A stretch of DNA of 64,000 nt from Haliclona indistincta (Eukaryota; Porifera; Demospongiae; Haplosclerida; Chalinidae). The notes beneath the pieces were generated by a model. The model was not told the origin of the DNA and did no database searches. It saw nothing but the letters and a program-made list of their open reading frames with translations. Positions 50,701-60,450 of the stretch are shown in pieces. A program made the translations under genes and the position numbers. Numbering within the stretch: the first letter of the stretch is position 1; each line of letters starts with the position of its first letter. The stretch lies in the NCBI GenBank assembly GCA_964017065.1, contig OZ024790.1:12101498-12165497 (forward strand), read 5' to 3'.

Positions 50701-53700
50701 CTGGTTATCTAACGCATAGTCAGTGCTTGGATCAGTACCTGCATGAAGAACGTGAGTAACCGAGAGGTTCACGAGGCTGTTTTCAGAGTTTCCTTGAGAT
50801 GATGGGCCGGACAAAACCCATCCCAGTTTCGTGTGGATTGCCGTTGGACCTCCTTCACCATGACACACGTTTCCGGTGACTATTTTCCAATAATAGTCGG
50901 CACCCACAAGCAAATCAACCGGCAAACCATTAGTGGGACTAGGGGAATCAGCTAAATCTTGCCCTAGCAGATGTGGGTATGCTTGTATGCAATCAGCAAT
51001 GGGCTGCTCGGTCAAAGGCTCGCAAATGGTTGGGACGACATACAATGACAATGACATTTTTGGGTATCCCTTCAAGGTCAAACAGACATTAACAATAGCT
51101 AGGGCATACCTTCTTGGTACGTCTCAAGGATCCAAATGTAGCAATCGAGAGCGACTGTTCTCCGTATGACTTCAGGTTTAGTAGATCAAGAGCCCGTTCA
51201 CTGAGGTAAGACTTCTGGTTTCCACCATCCAAGAGCAGACGGACTTCCTGAGGGGTATCAGGTTGGTTAGGGTTGTGAATCGATACACCGGCTGTTTGGA
51301 GGAGTATAGCTTGAGTGTCGCTAGAGCAAATGGTTGTAGTCGTGTGGTCTGGTTTAAACGGAGGTGCAGTTGGGCTGAGATTAGAGTCTGCCAGGCTTGG
51401 AGGTCGGGGACCAGTCTTGTCGGCATCGCAGATGGAAGTGTGATGGCGTGCTCGGCATTTCTGGCATCGTGAGGAAGACCTACATGTCCGAGAAACATGG
51501 CCTCTGCGCAGACAGTTGAAGCATCTTCCATTACTCTTCAGGGCATGTCGGCGAGCGTCAGTAGTGACCACTGTGGTGCAGTTAGAAGATATGTGATCTT
51601 GCTGACAAAATTCACAGCGAGTTCCAGCATCTGAGATACGATTGTTGGCCATGAGCACTGCGTTAGTGGGGGTGATCGCTTCTCTGGGTTTGTCTTGCTT
51701 GAGAGACCAGCTAAAGGGTTGGCTCTCTCGTGGGCAGATAATTCTTGATTGAAGCTCTTCAGCAGTTTGTCCATGTCGAGGTTGGAGTCGCCCACTTCTC
51801 TACTGATGATGAGGCGCATATCTGGTGGCAGCTTTGTGAGGAGAACTGGTGAGAGAAGAGACCCATAAGTATCGGATGATATACCCAGCGAATGTAAACT
51901 ACGGATGTGTGTCACGGCGCTGTCATATAGCCTGCGCAGGTCTCGTAGGTGGCGGTCTGAAATCACTGCTTTTAATTTCATTAGGGTGTCCATGTGCCGG
52001 GATATAATCAACTGCCGGTCACAGAACCTCTTCTGAAGGACTTCAACAGCCTTATCATAGTTAGCGTTTGAGAGCGAGAAACCTGATATAGCTTCTAGTG
52101 CTGGACCTTGAATGAAAGATTTGAGGTAGCTAAACTTTTCTACACCACTCAGTGACTGGTTCTTGTCGACTGTAGTCTGAAAGGAGTCCCAGAAGGTCGT
52201 CCACTTTGTTGGGTCCTCTCGAAATGGGCAGATCATGAGTTTTGGTAGCTTAACCGCGGAAGATGAAGCTGCAGCAGGTCAATGGGCGGGAGCTACACTG
52301 GAATTCAGCTGTTTTATCCTCACCAGAACTGTGTGTGCAGTCCTTTTGATCGTGTCGGATTGCTGTATATCCTCGGCCACAGCGTCGTCCGTGTCAAGTT
52401 TGTCCCAAATTTCGGTGTCTAGGTTGTCGAGTACGGTTAGCTTTTCACGAATCGACATCTCTAAGGCGGCTAGCACAGTTTGATCCGGTGGGTCAGTAGT
52501 CAAATCAGCCTCGGCATCATTGATCATTTTCGTGAGAGATCCTCTGTGACCTGAGCGAAATCTTTCTTTTGTGCCAGGGCAGCCATTTTCTAGCACGTGC
52601 AGGCTTGGTAGTTAGCGTGTTCGCAGTAGATAGTAGTCAGGGCGTCGTCAAAGTATTCTTCAGTAGCTTAGTAGATCCTGGTCACGGCACCATGTAAGTT
52701 ATCCCCAGACTACCTCGGCTACTGAGTCTATCTGCCTACTGTACCAATCACTTTCTGACCAAAAATTCATAATAGTCAATAATGACATCATAATGTATAA
52801 TGATAACTAACAGACGGTGATGCTACCAGATCTCACATGAGCTATAGGCTACTAGTTTCTTACACTTCCCAGCGTAAGCTATACCCATAAGACCCCTGTG
52901 CTGTTGACAACTGGGCATTGGTCATTGTAAAAAGCTAGAGGCCTCTGTGATCGTGATATCAACATCAACATGCAAGCCTGGGACAGTACTGAGTCTATAG
53001 ACTAGCCATGATCATCATAGTGTTCCACTGAGTTGTTAGTGTTAGTCTCTTCTTCTATCACAGTGCTAAGAAATATCATGTTGTCAATTCATACTCCCAA
53101 CCTCTCTAACTAATTTAAACCTTTTCATTATTCTTGTGATTGCGATAATGACATTCCATGTTGTAAAAATGAAATAAAAGCTATAGCATAGAATACAGCT
53201 AATAAGTTCAAACTGATAGTGATCAAAAAGTAACAAAAACAAGTAAAGTAAAGAAGTTTTAATTAAAAAAAACTAGAAAGTGTAGGGATGACGCTTGCAA
53301 AAGTAAAGGAACAAGATGGTTGATACTTGCAAAAGTAAAGGAACAAGATGGGATGATGCTTGCAAAAGTAAAGGAACAAGATGGGATGATGCTTGAAAAG
53401 TATAAAGGAACAAGATGGGATGATGATTGCAAAAGTAAAAGTCCCAAGTATCCCTACATCAGCGGCTTGAAGGAGGACGCAGTCCGATGAAGTAGTTGAC
53501 AGTTGTAAATAACTAGAGGTATCTGTGTTTTGGAGGACGCAGTCCGATGAAGTAATTGACAGTTGCATGTAAATAAATAGAGGTATCTGTGTTTGGAGGA
53601 CGCAGTCCGATGAAGTAATTGACGGTTGCATGCAAATAACTAGAGGTATCTGTGTTTGGAGGACGCAGTCCGATGAATTAGTTGACAGTTGTAAATAACT

Positions 53701-56700
53701 AGAGGTATCTGTGGTTTGGAGGACGCAGTCTGATTAAGTAATTGACGGTTGTAAAAGGTATAGGAAGAGCATTTCACATTTGTCAGTTGCACGTCATAGC
53801 AGCAAACCGCTGATGTAGGGATACTTGGGACTTTTACTTTTGCAATCATCATCCCATCTTGTTCCTTTATACTTTTGCAAACATCATCCCATTTTGTTCC
53901 TTTACTTTTGCAAGCATCATCCCATCTTGTTCCTTTACTTTTGCAAGCATCATCCATCTTGTTCCTTTACTTTTGCAAGCGTCATCCCTACACTTTTTAG
54001 TTTTTTTATTAAAACTTTTTACATTAGAAATTGAGCGATAGTCGCTACTTTGAAGTGCATTTTGGAACGGACTTTTTTCAACTCTACTGCAACTTTTTTA
54101 GCTCAATAGATAGCTAATAGGCTGAAGTTTGCTATCCTGGGTCGACCAAGTGAAAATCTAGTTTGTGAAAGTCTGGAAGGCGAGTAGAAGTTCATCTTCC
54201 AACGACATTAGCTGAAGTGAATACGGTACTGTGCAAAAAAGGTTCCGATGCCTTCGCGAACGGTTCGCGAGCTATGGCGAACCTCTGACGACATAGTTCG
54301 CGTACAAGCGCGGTTCGCGAATGTTCGTGACCAGCATTTGCTCGCGAATCGAGCCACGTGTCTCAATACATGATATGTACGTACAGAAGAGTACTAGTGA
54401 GAACAGAAGGACAGTACCGTGGACAGAGCACTATCAAGGACAGAAGACTGAGTGAGAAGACTTGCTCTGGGTGATATGGACCACCACCACCTGTCGCTCA
54501 ACAGCAGTCACCAAGTCCACTGCAACCACCTCCGCCGCTAAACACAGGCATTCCGCAATCGCCACCGCTCAACTCTCAGGCAAGTCTGTCTCTCACCAGT
54601 CACTGCCACCCATCGCTCAGCAGTTACAAAGGCAGTCACCAAGTCCACGACCCCCTCGGCCGTCTTCCAGCATAAGGTGGTCCGTGATAGCTGTAACTGA
54701 CATGCCCTGACGGTGAAAACTAGTGACTCGAAGCTTTACATACGTAGTCACCAATCACCATGCTTGCATCCAGCTGCGTATTGATAGCCCTAAAGTTTTA
54801 CTATAAAGTGTCAGCATGAAAAAATACGCCACATTAACCTGCGGGCCTCGGTCAAAGTCGGTAAAACTGACAGCGCGAGAAGCTGTCACGGTGCCAGGAT
54901 GGACGCAGGATACAACGTCACTCGATCAGTAGTAAATAACTCGTTTGATTACAGACAACTAAGAAGAAAGACAGGTACACGTACGCGTGAACAACAGCAA
55001 CAACAATAACAGTAACAGCAGCAACAGAATTACTATTCACGTACATGCTGGTTTACGTATATAAGTACAGTAGCTTCGCGAATAGGTTCGCGCCCATCAG
55101 GTCGCGATCATGCTCACAAATAGTCGCACGCGTCTTAAAGGCACAGTATTGGTATCGCGAAACTTAGGCTGAAATCAGTCGCGATATGTCGTGCAACTTT
55201 GGAACCTTTTTTTGCACGGTACCGTATACGGACCTAAGTTTTGATAGTATACGGAAATTGAAACAGGATGTCGTTATTAGCTGGCAATGTCATATAGTTT
55301 TTAGCTCAATACTGCCTAGAGCAGCCCACTTGGATCCTGCTGATGCGGCCTCCGGAAACAACAACGCAAGCTTGTTGAAGAATCCATGTAGCATGCAATT
55401 CTTGAGTACTTTTGATACTCCTTCGCTGAGTATGATCCCAGTTCTGTACAGATCAGTCCTTGTTCTCCACACACACATTTTACTCATTATTCCATTTAAT
55501 AACACAAGCAAGCACTTAGCTAATGCTGTTCCAAAACAGCGTATAAGTGATATTTTTAGTAGTATGCAATCAGAATTGTCTACTGTAACACTGGAATTTA
55601 CTTATCAGTCTAAAATGAACATATTATGTAAAACCAACATAAATCCAAGAGATGAATTGTCTCACAGTCCCATGCACCTTTAGGTGTACTTGATAGCAGC
55701 TATCTACAAAATGAATAATGTACAAATATTTTTACAGAGCATCTTGTAACAGATGCCGAGAGGCTGACTAGTGACAAGGCAGACCTGCTTACTAGACTGC
55801 AGAATCGGGAGAAGGAACTCGTGTCAACTAAAGAATGTGAGCATTCATTGATGTGTTCAATTAAGAATCTGACTCGATCATTACAGTATTGAGAATGAGA
55901 CAGAAAGCTATTTCAGGTATGCAGGCAACAGCTGTTGTGGAGGAGAGAGAAGAGAGGATCAGTCACTTGAAAAAGGTAATCAGATGACAGCTGCTAAACT
56001 TGTGTGTTGATTATGCTGTGTTAGGAGGTCGAAGAATTGAAAAGAAAAATAGTGAAAAAGTGAGTTAGGAAGGAAATCTCATAATTTTTCAACTGTTCTT
56101 TATGTCTCTCAGTGAAGAAAGGGAAAGCAATGAAATTGAAGACTGGAAGAGCAAACTTGTTATCAAGACTGATGAGCTCAATGAAGCTGTCGAGAGAATT
56201 TCTGAAGTATGCATGCATGCACGTGATTATACTAAAAATATTTCATTTTATATAAAGTTACATTCACAGAATGTCATTGACGATCGTCAATTGAAGAACA
56301 ATAGTGACAAAATTAATGAGCTAAAAACTCAGTGAGTGTTCAAACCTAATAATTGTTCTTTTGATTTCTTCATTGATCTTCATAGAATCAAAAGTCTAAT
56401 GACAAAGACTGAAAAAACAGGTATAATAAACAGGGGTTCAGTATGAAATTTTCGGACCCATGCAGGCCGAACAAAAGGGTGGTGGGTAATGTTATTTTTG
56501 AAAAAAGGCCATTTACTTCAAAAAATAATAATAAAGCCATTTTCTGGAGATTTTGAGCTATTAGTACCACAATTGTGTAGATCAGTAGCAGTGTAGAGCT
56601 GCATCAGTAATGCATGTTGGTATCTTGACCCTTCACCCTAGGCCTAGCTCATGAATATTAATTCAGCTAATAATTATTATAAGAATAATAATTATGTTAG

Positions 56701-59700
56701 TAGACTGCGTGAATATAGTTAACTGACTGTATGAATATTATTATTAGTTCTGAATATCATTAAGTGTTGTCATAATTGACCTAGTGGGAACTTTTGGCCT
56801 GAGGTACAAAATTTTCTACACTGATATACCCTGCTTTGTATCAGTTTTGCAATGTTAGATAACATAGGCTGATAAAAATTTAATGACAATTAACATGTGA
56901 AGTTAACTGAAAATAACGGACAATTAAGGATTGAAATTTTCTATTGTAAAATACCACACTCTCTGCAGGATCTATTAAGTCGATCACACAACAAGCTATT
57001 GCTCGTGGAATGGCTGTCTCAAAGGAAGGTCACCTCATTATGGCTGATTGGTCAAAGCGTGGTGTGACCATCATCAATATTACTAGTGGAGAAGTGATTA
57101 GAAGCTTCGGAGGATTTGGATCAGGACACATGGAATTTGATCTTACAGAAGGAGTGGCATTGACGCAAGATGGTCACATCGTTGTGGCTGACTCTTCCAA
57201 TCATCGTTTACAAGTGTTGACAGAAGAGGGTGCCTTTGTAGCTGCTGTTGGCTCCAGAGGATCTAAGCCACAGCAGTTTCATTATCCACATGATATAGCT
57301 GTTGATCACAACGGAAAATTATTTGTTACTGAGCTTTGGAATCATCGTGTCCAGGTCCTTAATCCTGATTTGAGCTTTTCGCATTGTTTTGGCAGTGAAG
57401 GAGACAACCCTGGGCAACTTTGTGGTCCACGTGGAATAGCTATTGATCAAGATGGAATGGTGTATGTCAGTGACTTTAGCAACCACCGAATTCAGAAATT
57501 TGCTTCAAGTGGTATCTTTTTGGCTTCTTTTGATCATAAGAAGTTGTTTAATTCCTTTAGTCCGTATGGCTTGTGCTTTGACAGCAACAATCTACTCTAT
57601 GCTACTGATATGCAGAACAGTGTAGTGTGTGTCTTCAATACTAGTGGGAAGTTTCTAGGATACATTGGTAATAGTGATGGTAGTAGTTTTGATCGTCCTC
57701 GATTCATAGTTTCTGATAAAGACAGACTGTACATTAGTGATGACAATGGAGTGGTAACGAACAAGTGCTTCCAGCAGCCACTAGATTTAAGATGTTCTTC
57801 TGCTCACATTGCAAAGTTTTCTGAGCATATTGAAGACTGGGAGGAGCTGGCACCATATTTTGGCCTTACCGAGGCAGAGCAGCAGGACATACGAGCCAGT
57901 CACGCCCTCCAATACAAGCTACAGAAACGCAAGATGCTCTGGAAGTGGGTCAGGAAGCTGGGAGAGAAGGCAACCTACCGTGAGCTGATAAAAGTGTTGG
58001 AAGAAGCAGGCGAATCTCTACTAATTTCCAGAGTTAAAGAGCTATTTGAGGACTCATATTCTGAAGCACCTCACATCATTGTGAACTCGTTCCAACAGTA
58101 CCTCAAAGATTGCTACAGTACCTCAGCTTCTGATGGAGTGGCAGATAGAGAAGATTGGCCGCGACTAAAACATCCAATGATTTTTGTGAACCCGGAGTTA
58201 GTCTCGAAGGACAAGAAGACAAGTCTGTCTACACTCGACATCTTCAAAGACAAGAAAGTGATGCTTGAAGGCACATCAGGTTCTGGTAAGACCACTCTAA
58301 TGAGGCATGCCTGCCAGCAGTGGGCCGAGGGCAAGCTATTTAATGATGTGGATCTCCTCATCCATCTAACCCTGGCAGATCCCACTTTGTGGTCTGCCAA
58401 ATGTTTGGAAGACATTATCCCTCATCCTACATCCATTGAGATGCGCAGAACAGTAGCTGACTACATAATGGAGCAAGGAGGCAAAGGATGCTGCTTTATA
58501 CTGGATGGATGGGAGGATTTGCCCGAAGAGTTGCAAACATCTTCTATTCTTCATGATTTTCTTAAAGGCAGTCGGCCGGGATTGGCACTACCAAAATGTT
58601 CGTTTATTGTCACCACTCGTCCCATAGCTTCTCCCTCCCTACAGCCACTAGTCACCACCACTGTTGAGATCACTGGCTTCTCATCTGAGAGTGTTGATAC
58701 CTATGCTAGTCAGTATCTGACACAGCAAGGCAAGGACCCTGCTGTCTTCATAACAGCTCTTAATGATAACCATCATGCTCGTGGCTTGTGCAGTTTGCCC
58801 ATCAATGCAGCCATCTTAATGCATCTGTTTCTTACTATTCAAACAGGTCTTCCCACTACTCAGACCGAGCTGTTCAACTGTTTTATTCTTAACCTTCTTC
58901 TTCGTCATCTTGTCGCCAAAGCGAAATACAAGCATGCTAAGTCTTTGCTTCGCTACTTTTCAGATCTTCCATCAAATGAAAATAAAGCATTCAATAACCT
59001 TTGTCTAATATCTTATCATTCCACATTCAGTGGTAAAGTAGCCTCTCAGAGTAACCAGCTAATCTCATCTGATGACCTTCATAAAGCCGGTCTACAGGAC
59101 GTGCAGGAGACCCTGGGTCTAATGAAGGTACACCAGCAGCTGACCTGGTGTGGCTATGACCCTCACTATGGGTTCCTTCACTCATCAGTTCAAGACTTCT
59201 TATGTGCTGTGAGGATGAGCCAGCTGAGTCCAGAGCAACAGGTGAAGGACTTTATATGTATAATGACCAGTAATCCAACATCACTAGTACTTCGCTTCTA
59301 TGCTGGCATAACAAAGCTTGAGAGTGAAAGGGTCTGCAAATATTTGAGTCGAATAGGAATGAATCCACCTGGTCTTTATGTTTTTAATAACTTGCGTACT
59401 GCTTCTTCTGACCCACGTAGACTATTTTTGACATATCTGCATTGTCTTTACGAAGCAAAGCATAACAAGGTATTATGTAAGTTTGACAGTAAAGACTTAG
59501 TGTGCTTTGATTTCTATAGACTTTCTATTCATGATCTCAATGTGATATGGTATTTCATGTTGGACATGATTGAAAAATGTCATCCTCAAGTTTTGACTTT
59601 CTATTTCTATGCGTGTGAAATTAATGATCACGGCATTGAGTCAGCTGTTACAACTTTTATCAACCAGACAAACACTCTTAATTGCTCAATAGGTTTTTTT

Positions 59701-60414
59701 GGACTCTTCTTTGGTGATGCTGGTATAACATATAATGGCGTTAGAAGTTTGACTAAATTGATGAGAACAAAAAATGTAAGTTTAATTGAATTTCGTCTGC
59801 TATCGAAAATTGATTTTATAACCTTGAATCTGTTAATTGGTGCTGTACCTACCTCAACTATAACAACTCTTGGTCTATTTCCATTTGGCTCGCCCTTGAC
59901 AAGCAGACATATTTACCATTTAGTTTTTCTCATTTACCAGGCGAGACATTTGCAAGCGTTGTGTCTTGGTGATTCAATGCAAGCAGAGAGTTTTCCACTT
60001 CTATTAATGGCTGCTAGAAATGTGGAACAATTAGCATTTCAAACTATGTTAAGTGATCAGCACCTTCAGGAGATAGGTCCAATACTGCAGTCAAATACTA
60101 GTTTAAAGCATTTGAACATCATAGAGAATTGTCATCCCAATAAGCGCTGTTTTTACAGTTTTGAATCACTTTGTGAGTTCATTAAAGTTATCACAGCACC
60201 TGAATCAAGATCACAACTAAGGATTCTTGTTACTGAATATGCAGAAGATATCTATACAAACAAAGAGTTAATGACAACCGTAAATAAATTTGGGGAATGT
60301 CGTGGATATCCTTTAACTTTTTTTACTGAGAATCGGCAAATTGAAAGAGATTTTTTGATTGGCTTGAAAAATGTTCTTTCTCTACCTAAATCTTTGGTCA
60401 CAGGAAGAACGTAA
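40132..60414 (+). CDS. Gene B: death-fold/coiled-coil/NHL/death/NACHT/LRR fusion (12 exons)
   Basis: Exons inferred from GT-AG sites and phase: 40132-40141, 40197-40493, 40541-41298, 41360-41375, 41431-41748, 55738-55836, 55887-55975, 56025-56059, 56113-56206, 56270-56331, 56386-56420 and 56969-60414. They total 5259 nt, or 1752 aa, with every junction in phase. Exons 1-11 match gene A in order, length and phase, except small differences in exons 2, 3 and 7. In place of gene A's short last exon, gene B has a 3.4-kb exon encoding the NHL propeller and a whole NLR minus its first 10 or so residues. Intron 5 is 14 kb and full of transposons, so continuity across it is the least certain step. Likely a cytoplasmic immune sensor with death-fold regions at both the start and middle (inference). 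Confidence 0.6.
41764..42250. mobile_element. Mariner-type MITE in gene B intron 5
   Basis: Ends CAGTAGGCCTCAAAATAAAC and its exact reverse complement, flanked by TA on both sides (41,762-41,763; 42,251-42,252). 487 bp, non-coding. Confidence 0.85.
42251..42551. other. Intron sequence between elements
   Basis: About 300 bp of AT-rich intron DNA. Nothing recognised. Confidence 0.4.
42552..43943. mobile_element. 1.4-kb TIR element with 5-bp duplication
   Basis: CCATAGATTTATGAGACT at the left and its reverse complement at the right, flanked by TAGTT (42,547-42,551 and 43,944-43,948). Internal frames (42,562; 42,943) show no recognised domain. Contains the perfect hairpin listed separately. Confidence 0.75.
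43524..43640. repeat. Long hairpin inside the TIR element
   Basis: TTTTATGTTACTCGAGTCTT through GGGTCCTGTGATCA is mirrored after a 25-bp AT-rich loop, with a stem of nearly 50 bp. Probably a nested palindromic MITE. Confidence 0.85.
44192..44917. mobile_element. TIR element with TA flanks
   Basis: GACCTTTCGTTTAAGGC at the left corresponds to GTGTCTTAAACGAAAAGGTC at the right, with TA on both sides. 726 bp. Non-coding as far as seen; the - strand frame 44,752-44,306 has no recognised domain. Confidence 0.7.
44918..45281. other. Intron sequence between elements
   Basis: Unrecognised single-copy-looking DNA in gene B intron 5. No feature supported. Confidence 0.4.
45282..45814. mobile_element. 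AACCCTCGG-family TIR element
   Basis: Starts AACCCTCGGCG and ends CGCCGAGGGTT. Its right half is the reverse complement of the element inserted in NLR 2 (shared blocks GCGAGGGTTACGGTACTTG and GGCTCACCTTGACGGCC, with changes). Non-coding. Confidence 0.75.
45815..46395. other. Intron sequence, nothing recognised
   Basis: Short frames only (for example 46,132-46,377), without recognisable domains. Confidence 0.4.
46396..47165 (-). repeat. Left direct repeat flanking the BEL/Pao element (LTR-like)
   Basis: Shares ordered sequence with 52,925-53,830: AG(A/G)CCTCTGTGA, ATGAAATAA, CAAACTGATAGTGATCA, AAGTGTAGGGATGAC, GTCCCAAGTATCCCTACAT, then GGACTGCGTCCTCC-type units. In such a pair the repeats are probably diverged LTRs. 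The integrase frame breaks off where this repeat begins. Confidence 0.5.
47104..47922 (-). pseudogene. BEL/Pao integrase (truncated)
   Basis: Frame 47,922-47,443 has the H2C2 zinc-binding region (LTTLRIWKAHEQVMHSGTKA, matching the His arm). Frame 47,424-47,104 has RQCVVCRIHEG and the catalytic core start TNIGVDFAGPLYV (first Asp) with HLEVVTDL (second Asp). The remainder is missing. A frameshift separates the two frames near 47,440. Confidence 0.78.
47886..48462 (-). pseudogene. BEL/Pao RNase H region
   Basis: Overlapping frames carry KVQTIPRLELLSAVLLARL and CTDSTVALHWIQG, then SGRHNPADLPSRGLTMQEL. These motifs are typical of the Pao RNase H domain (TDS as an active-site segment). The two frames imply a shift near 48,240. 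Confidence 0.78.
48972..49760. mobile_element. hAT-type element nested in BEL/Pao
   Basis: Ends TAGGCATGAGCCTATTA and TAATAAGCGCATGCCTA, flanked by the 8-bp duplication TCGTCAAG (48,964-48,971 and 49,761-49,768), the diagnostic hAT length. 789 bp. Its one sizeable frame (next entry) encodes only the transposase dimerisation end. Confidence 0.9.
49160..49603 (-). CDS. hAT transposase C-terminal dimerisation-domain protein
   Basis: 147 codons, MARSVEEAIDELM to MLQYNKRE. The C-terminal 70 or so residues carry the hAT dimerisation motif (LQPSSAAAERVFSVLNNTF, LEDYVEASIMLQYNKRE). The N-terminal half is acidic and Ser-rich. There is no catalytic DDE core. The frame has its own start and is intact, so it is either a deletion derivative or a kept small protein that could pair with full transposases. 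Confidence 0.75.
   Translation of the reverse strand: MARSVEEAIDELMRVDDDGDEYELSTSSEEEVDDLTTSVPGSDLTVNAAHSQSFSRASSSVETALPSLLSRLRPPTSSELSRKRVIDHTASIQIWSNTAQNVLLLQPSSAAAERVFSVLNNTFARKQLRALEDYVEASIMLQYNKRE
49929..50681 (-). pseudogene. BEL/Pao reverse transcriptase region
   Basis: Shows YLPHHAVIRKDKDTTKIRIV, then YDASAKSEGPSLNQCLHTGP and VAVVADIEKPFLMIQV. The usual catalytic YVDD appears as YVND, and the A in EKAF is P here, so the enzyme is unlikely to be active. The frame begins at the protease-RT linker. The C-terminal part of RT is interrupted before the nested hAT element. Confidence 0.8.
50593..51658 (-). pseudogene. BEL/Pao zinc-knuckle and protease region
   Basis: Frame 51,658-51,089 has Cys/His knuckles (CEFCQQDHISSNC, CFNCLRRGHVSRTC, CQKCRARHHTSIC). 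The protease segment LLLDGGNQKSYL has DGG where an aspartic protease needs DSG. Frame 51,081-50,593 continues with LLVGADYYWKIVTG and TKLGWVLSG. A shift separates the frames. Confidence 0.78.
51538..52596 (-). pseudogene. BEL/Pao gag-like region
   Basis: Frame 52,596-52,279 is a helical N-terminal gag segment. A shift or stop near 52,240 precedes frame 52,236-51,538 with FREDPTKWTTFWDSFQTTVD and FSYLKSFIQGPALEAISGF, the DUF1759-type capsid region of Pao elements. Confidence 0.78.
52692..53820 (-). repeat. Right direct repeat flanking the BEL/Pao element (LTR-like)
   Basis: The inner edge reads TGTAAGTTATCC on the + strand next to the primer-site-like sequence. From about 52,925 it parallels the left repeat. 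The left repeat lacks the first 230 bp, so one LTR is truncated or the boundary is misread. Confidence 0.45.
53240..54030. repeat. Foldback repeat with 62-bp internal tandem units
   Basis: Arms 53,240-53,475 and 53,795-54,030 mirror each other (AAGTGTAGGGATGACGCTTG, AAGGAACAAGATGGGATGAT, GTCCCAAGTATCCCTACATC). Between them about five units of GGAGGACGCAGTCCGATGAA plus AACTAGAGGTATCTGTG-type sequence repeat. A half copy lies at 46,840-47,165. Confidence 0.8.
54224..55224. mobile_element. 1-kb TIR element with TA flanks
   Basis: CGGTACTGTGCAAAAAAGGT at the left and its near reverse complement (GGAACCTTTTTTTGCAC and GGTACCG) at the right. TA lies on each side (54,222-54,223; 55,225-55,226), as in mariner-like elements. 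The frame at 54,462-54,710 is low-complexity Ser/Pro. Confidence 0.75.
55225..55737. other. Intron sequence before the coiled-coil exons
   Basis: A 165-codon frame (55,186-55,683) starts in the TIR of the preceding element and has no recognisable domain. It is not supported as a gene. Confidence 0.35.
55738..56420 (+). CDS. Gene B exons 6-11: coiled coil
   Basis: Six short exons (55738-55836, 55887-55975, 56025-56059, 56113-56206, 56270-56331, 56386-56420) encode Glu/Lys/Leu-rich heptads: EHLVTDAERLTSDKADLLTR, ERISHLKKEVEELKRKIVKK, WKSKLVIKTDELNEAVERIS and DKINELKTQIKSLMTKTEKT. They match gene A exons 6-11 at equal length, except a 15-nt difference in the second. A coiled coil before NHL repeats is the arrangement of TRIM-NHL proteins, though no RING or B-box is visible here. 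Likely mediates oligomerisation. Confidence 0.78.
56421..56968. other. Gene B last intron with homology breakpoint
   Basis: The first 200 bp match the corresponding gene A intron (CAGGGGT, GTAGAGCTGCATCAGTAATG). Similarity stops near 56,620, before the position of gene A's terminal exon. The rest is AT-rich and unique, and ends at the acceptor CTCTGCAG. Confidence 0.6.
56969..60414 (+). CDS. Gene B terminal exon: NHL propeller fused to death-NACHT-LRR (NLR 6)
   Basis: One 3446-nt exon; the longest ATG frame is 57,010-60,414 (1134 codons). Counting from 57,010, residues 5-250 form five or six NHL blades (EGVALTQDGHIVVADSSNHR, DIAVDHNGKLFVTELWNHRV, GPRGIAIDQDGMVYVSDFSN). The NHL tail NKCFQQ (to residue 256) is followed directly by PLDLRCSS, entering the death domain where stand-alone NLRs read ALDVRCSS. 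NACHT has GTSGSGKTT (Lys427) and FILDGWEDLP. LRRs extend to LPKSLVTGRT. Both halves are intact. Separate copies of the two parts, with their own stop, spacer and start, exist at 7.8-11.6 and 14.2-18.1 kb, so this is a gene fusion by deletion. Confidence 0.85.
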
Positions 60415-60450
60415 CTTCTGATTGCCAATAATTCATTCATAATAATTTTG
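60415..60450. other. Residual NLR 3' flank
   Basis: ACTTCTGATTGCCAATAATT and CATTCATAATAATTTT match the conserved flank of other NLRs, then stop where LINE sequence begins. Confidence 0.7.

Larger units (their letters stand above)
47104..52690 (-). mobile_element. BEL/Pao LTR retrotransposon, degenerate
   Basis: The - strand carries the full BEL/Pao order in broken frames: gag-like (52,596-51,538), zinc knuckles and protease (51,658-50,593), reverse transcriptase (50,681-49,929), RNase H (48,462-47,886), then integrase (47,922-47,104). Frames shift repeatedly and the integrase lacks its C-terminal part. A primer-binding-site-like TGGTGCCGTGACC lies on the - strand just inside the right repeat (about 52,697). 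A hAT-type element is nested between RT and RNase H. The element sits antisense in intron 5 of gene B. Confidence 0.85.

Noticed and set aside
54462..54710. Ser/Thr/Pro-rich frame in a TIR element
   Set aside because: Low complexity, no family, and inside a non-autonomous element.
55186..55683. 165-codon frame before the coiled-coil exons as a gene
   Set aside because: It begins inside a transposon terminal repeat, has no domain or conserved counterpart, and lies in a gene B intron.
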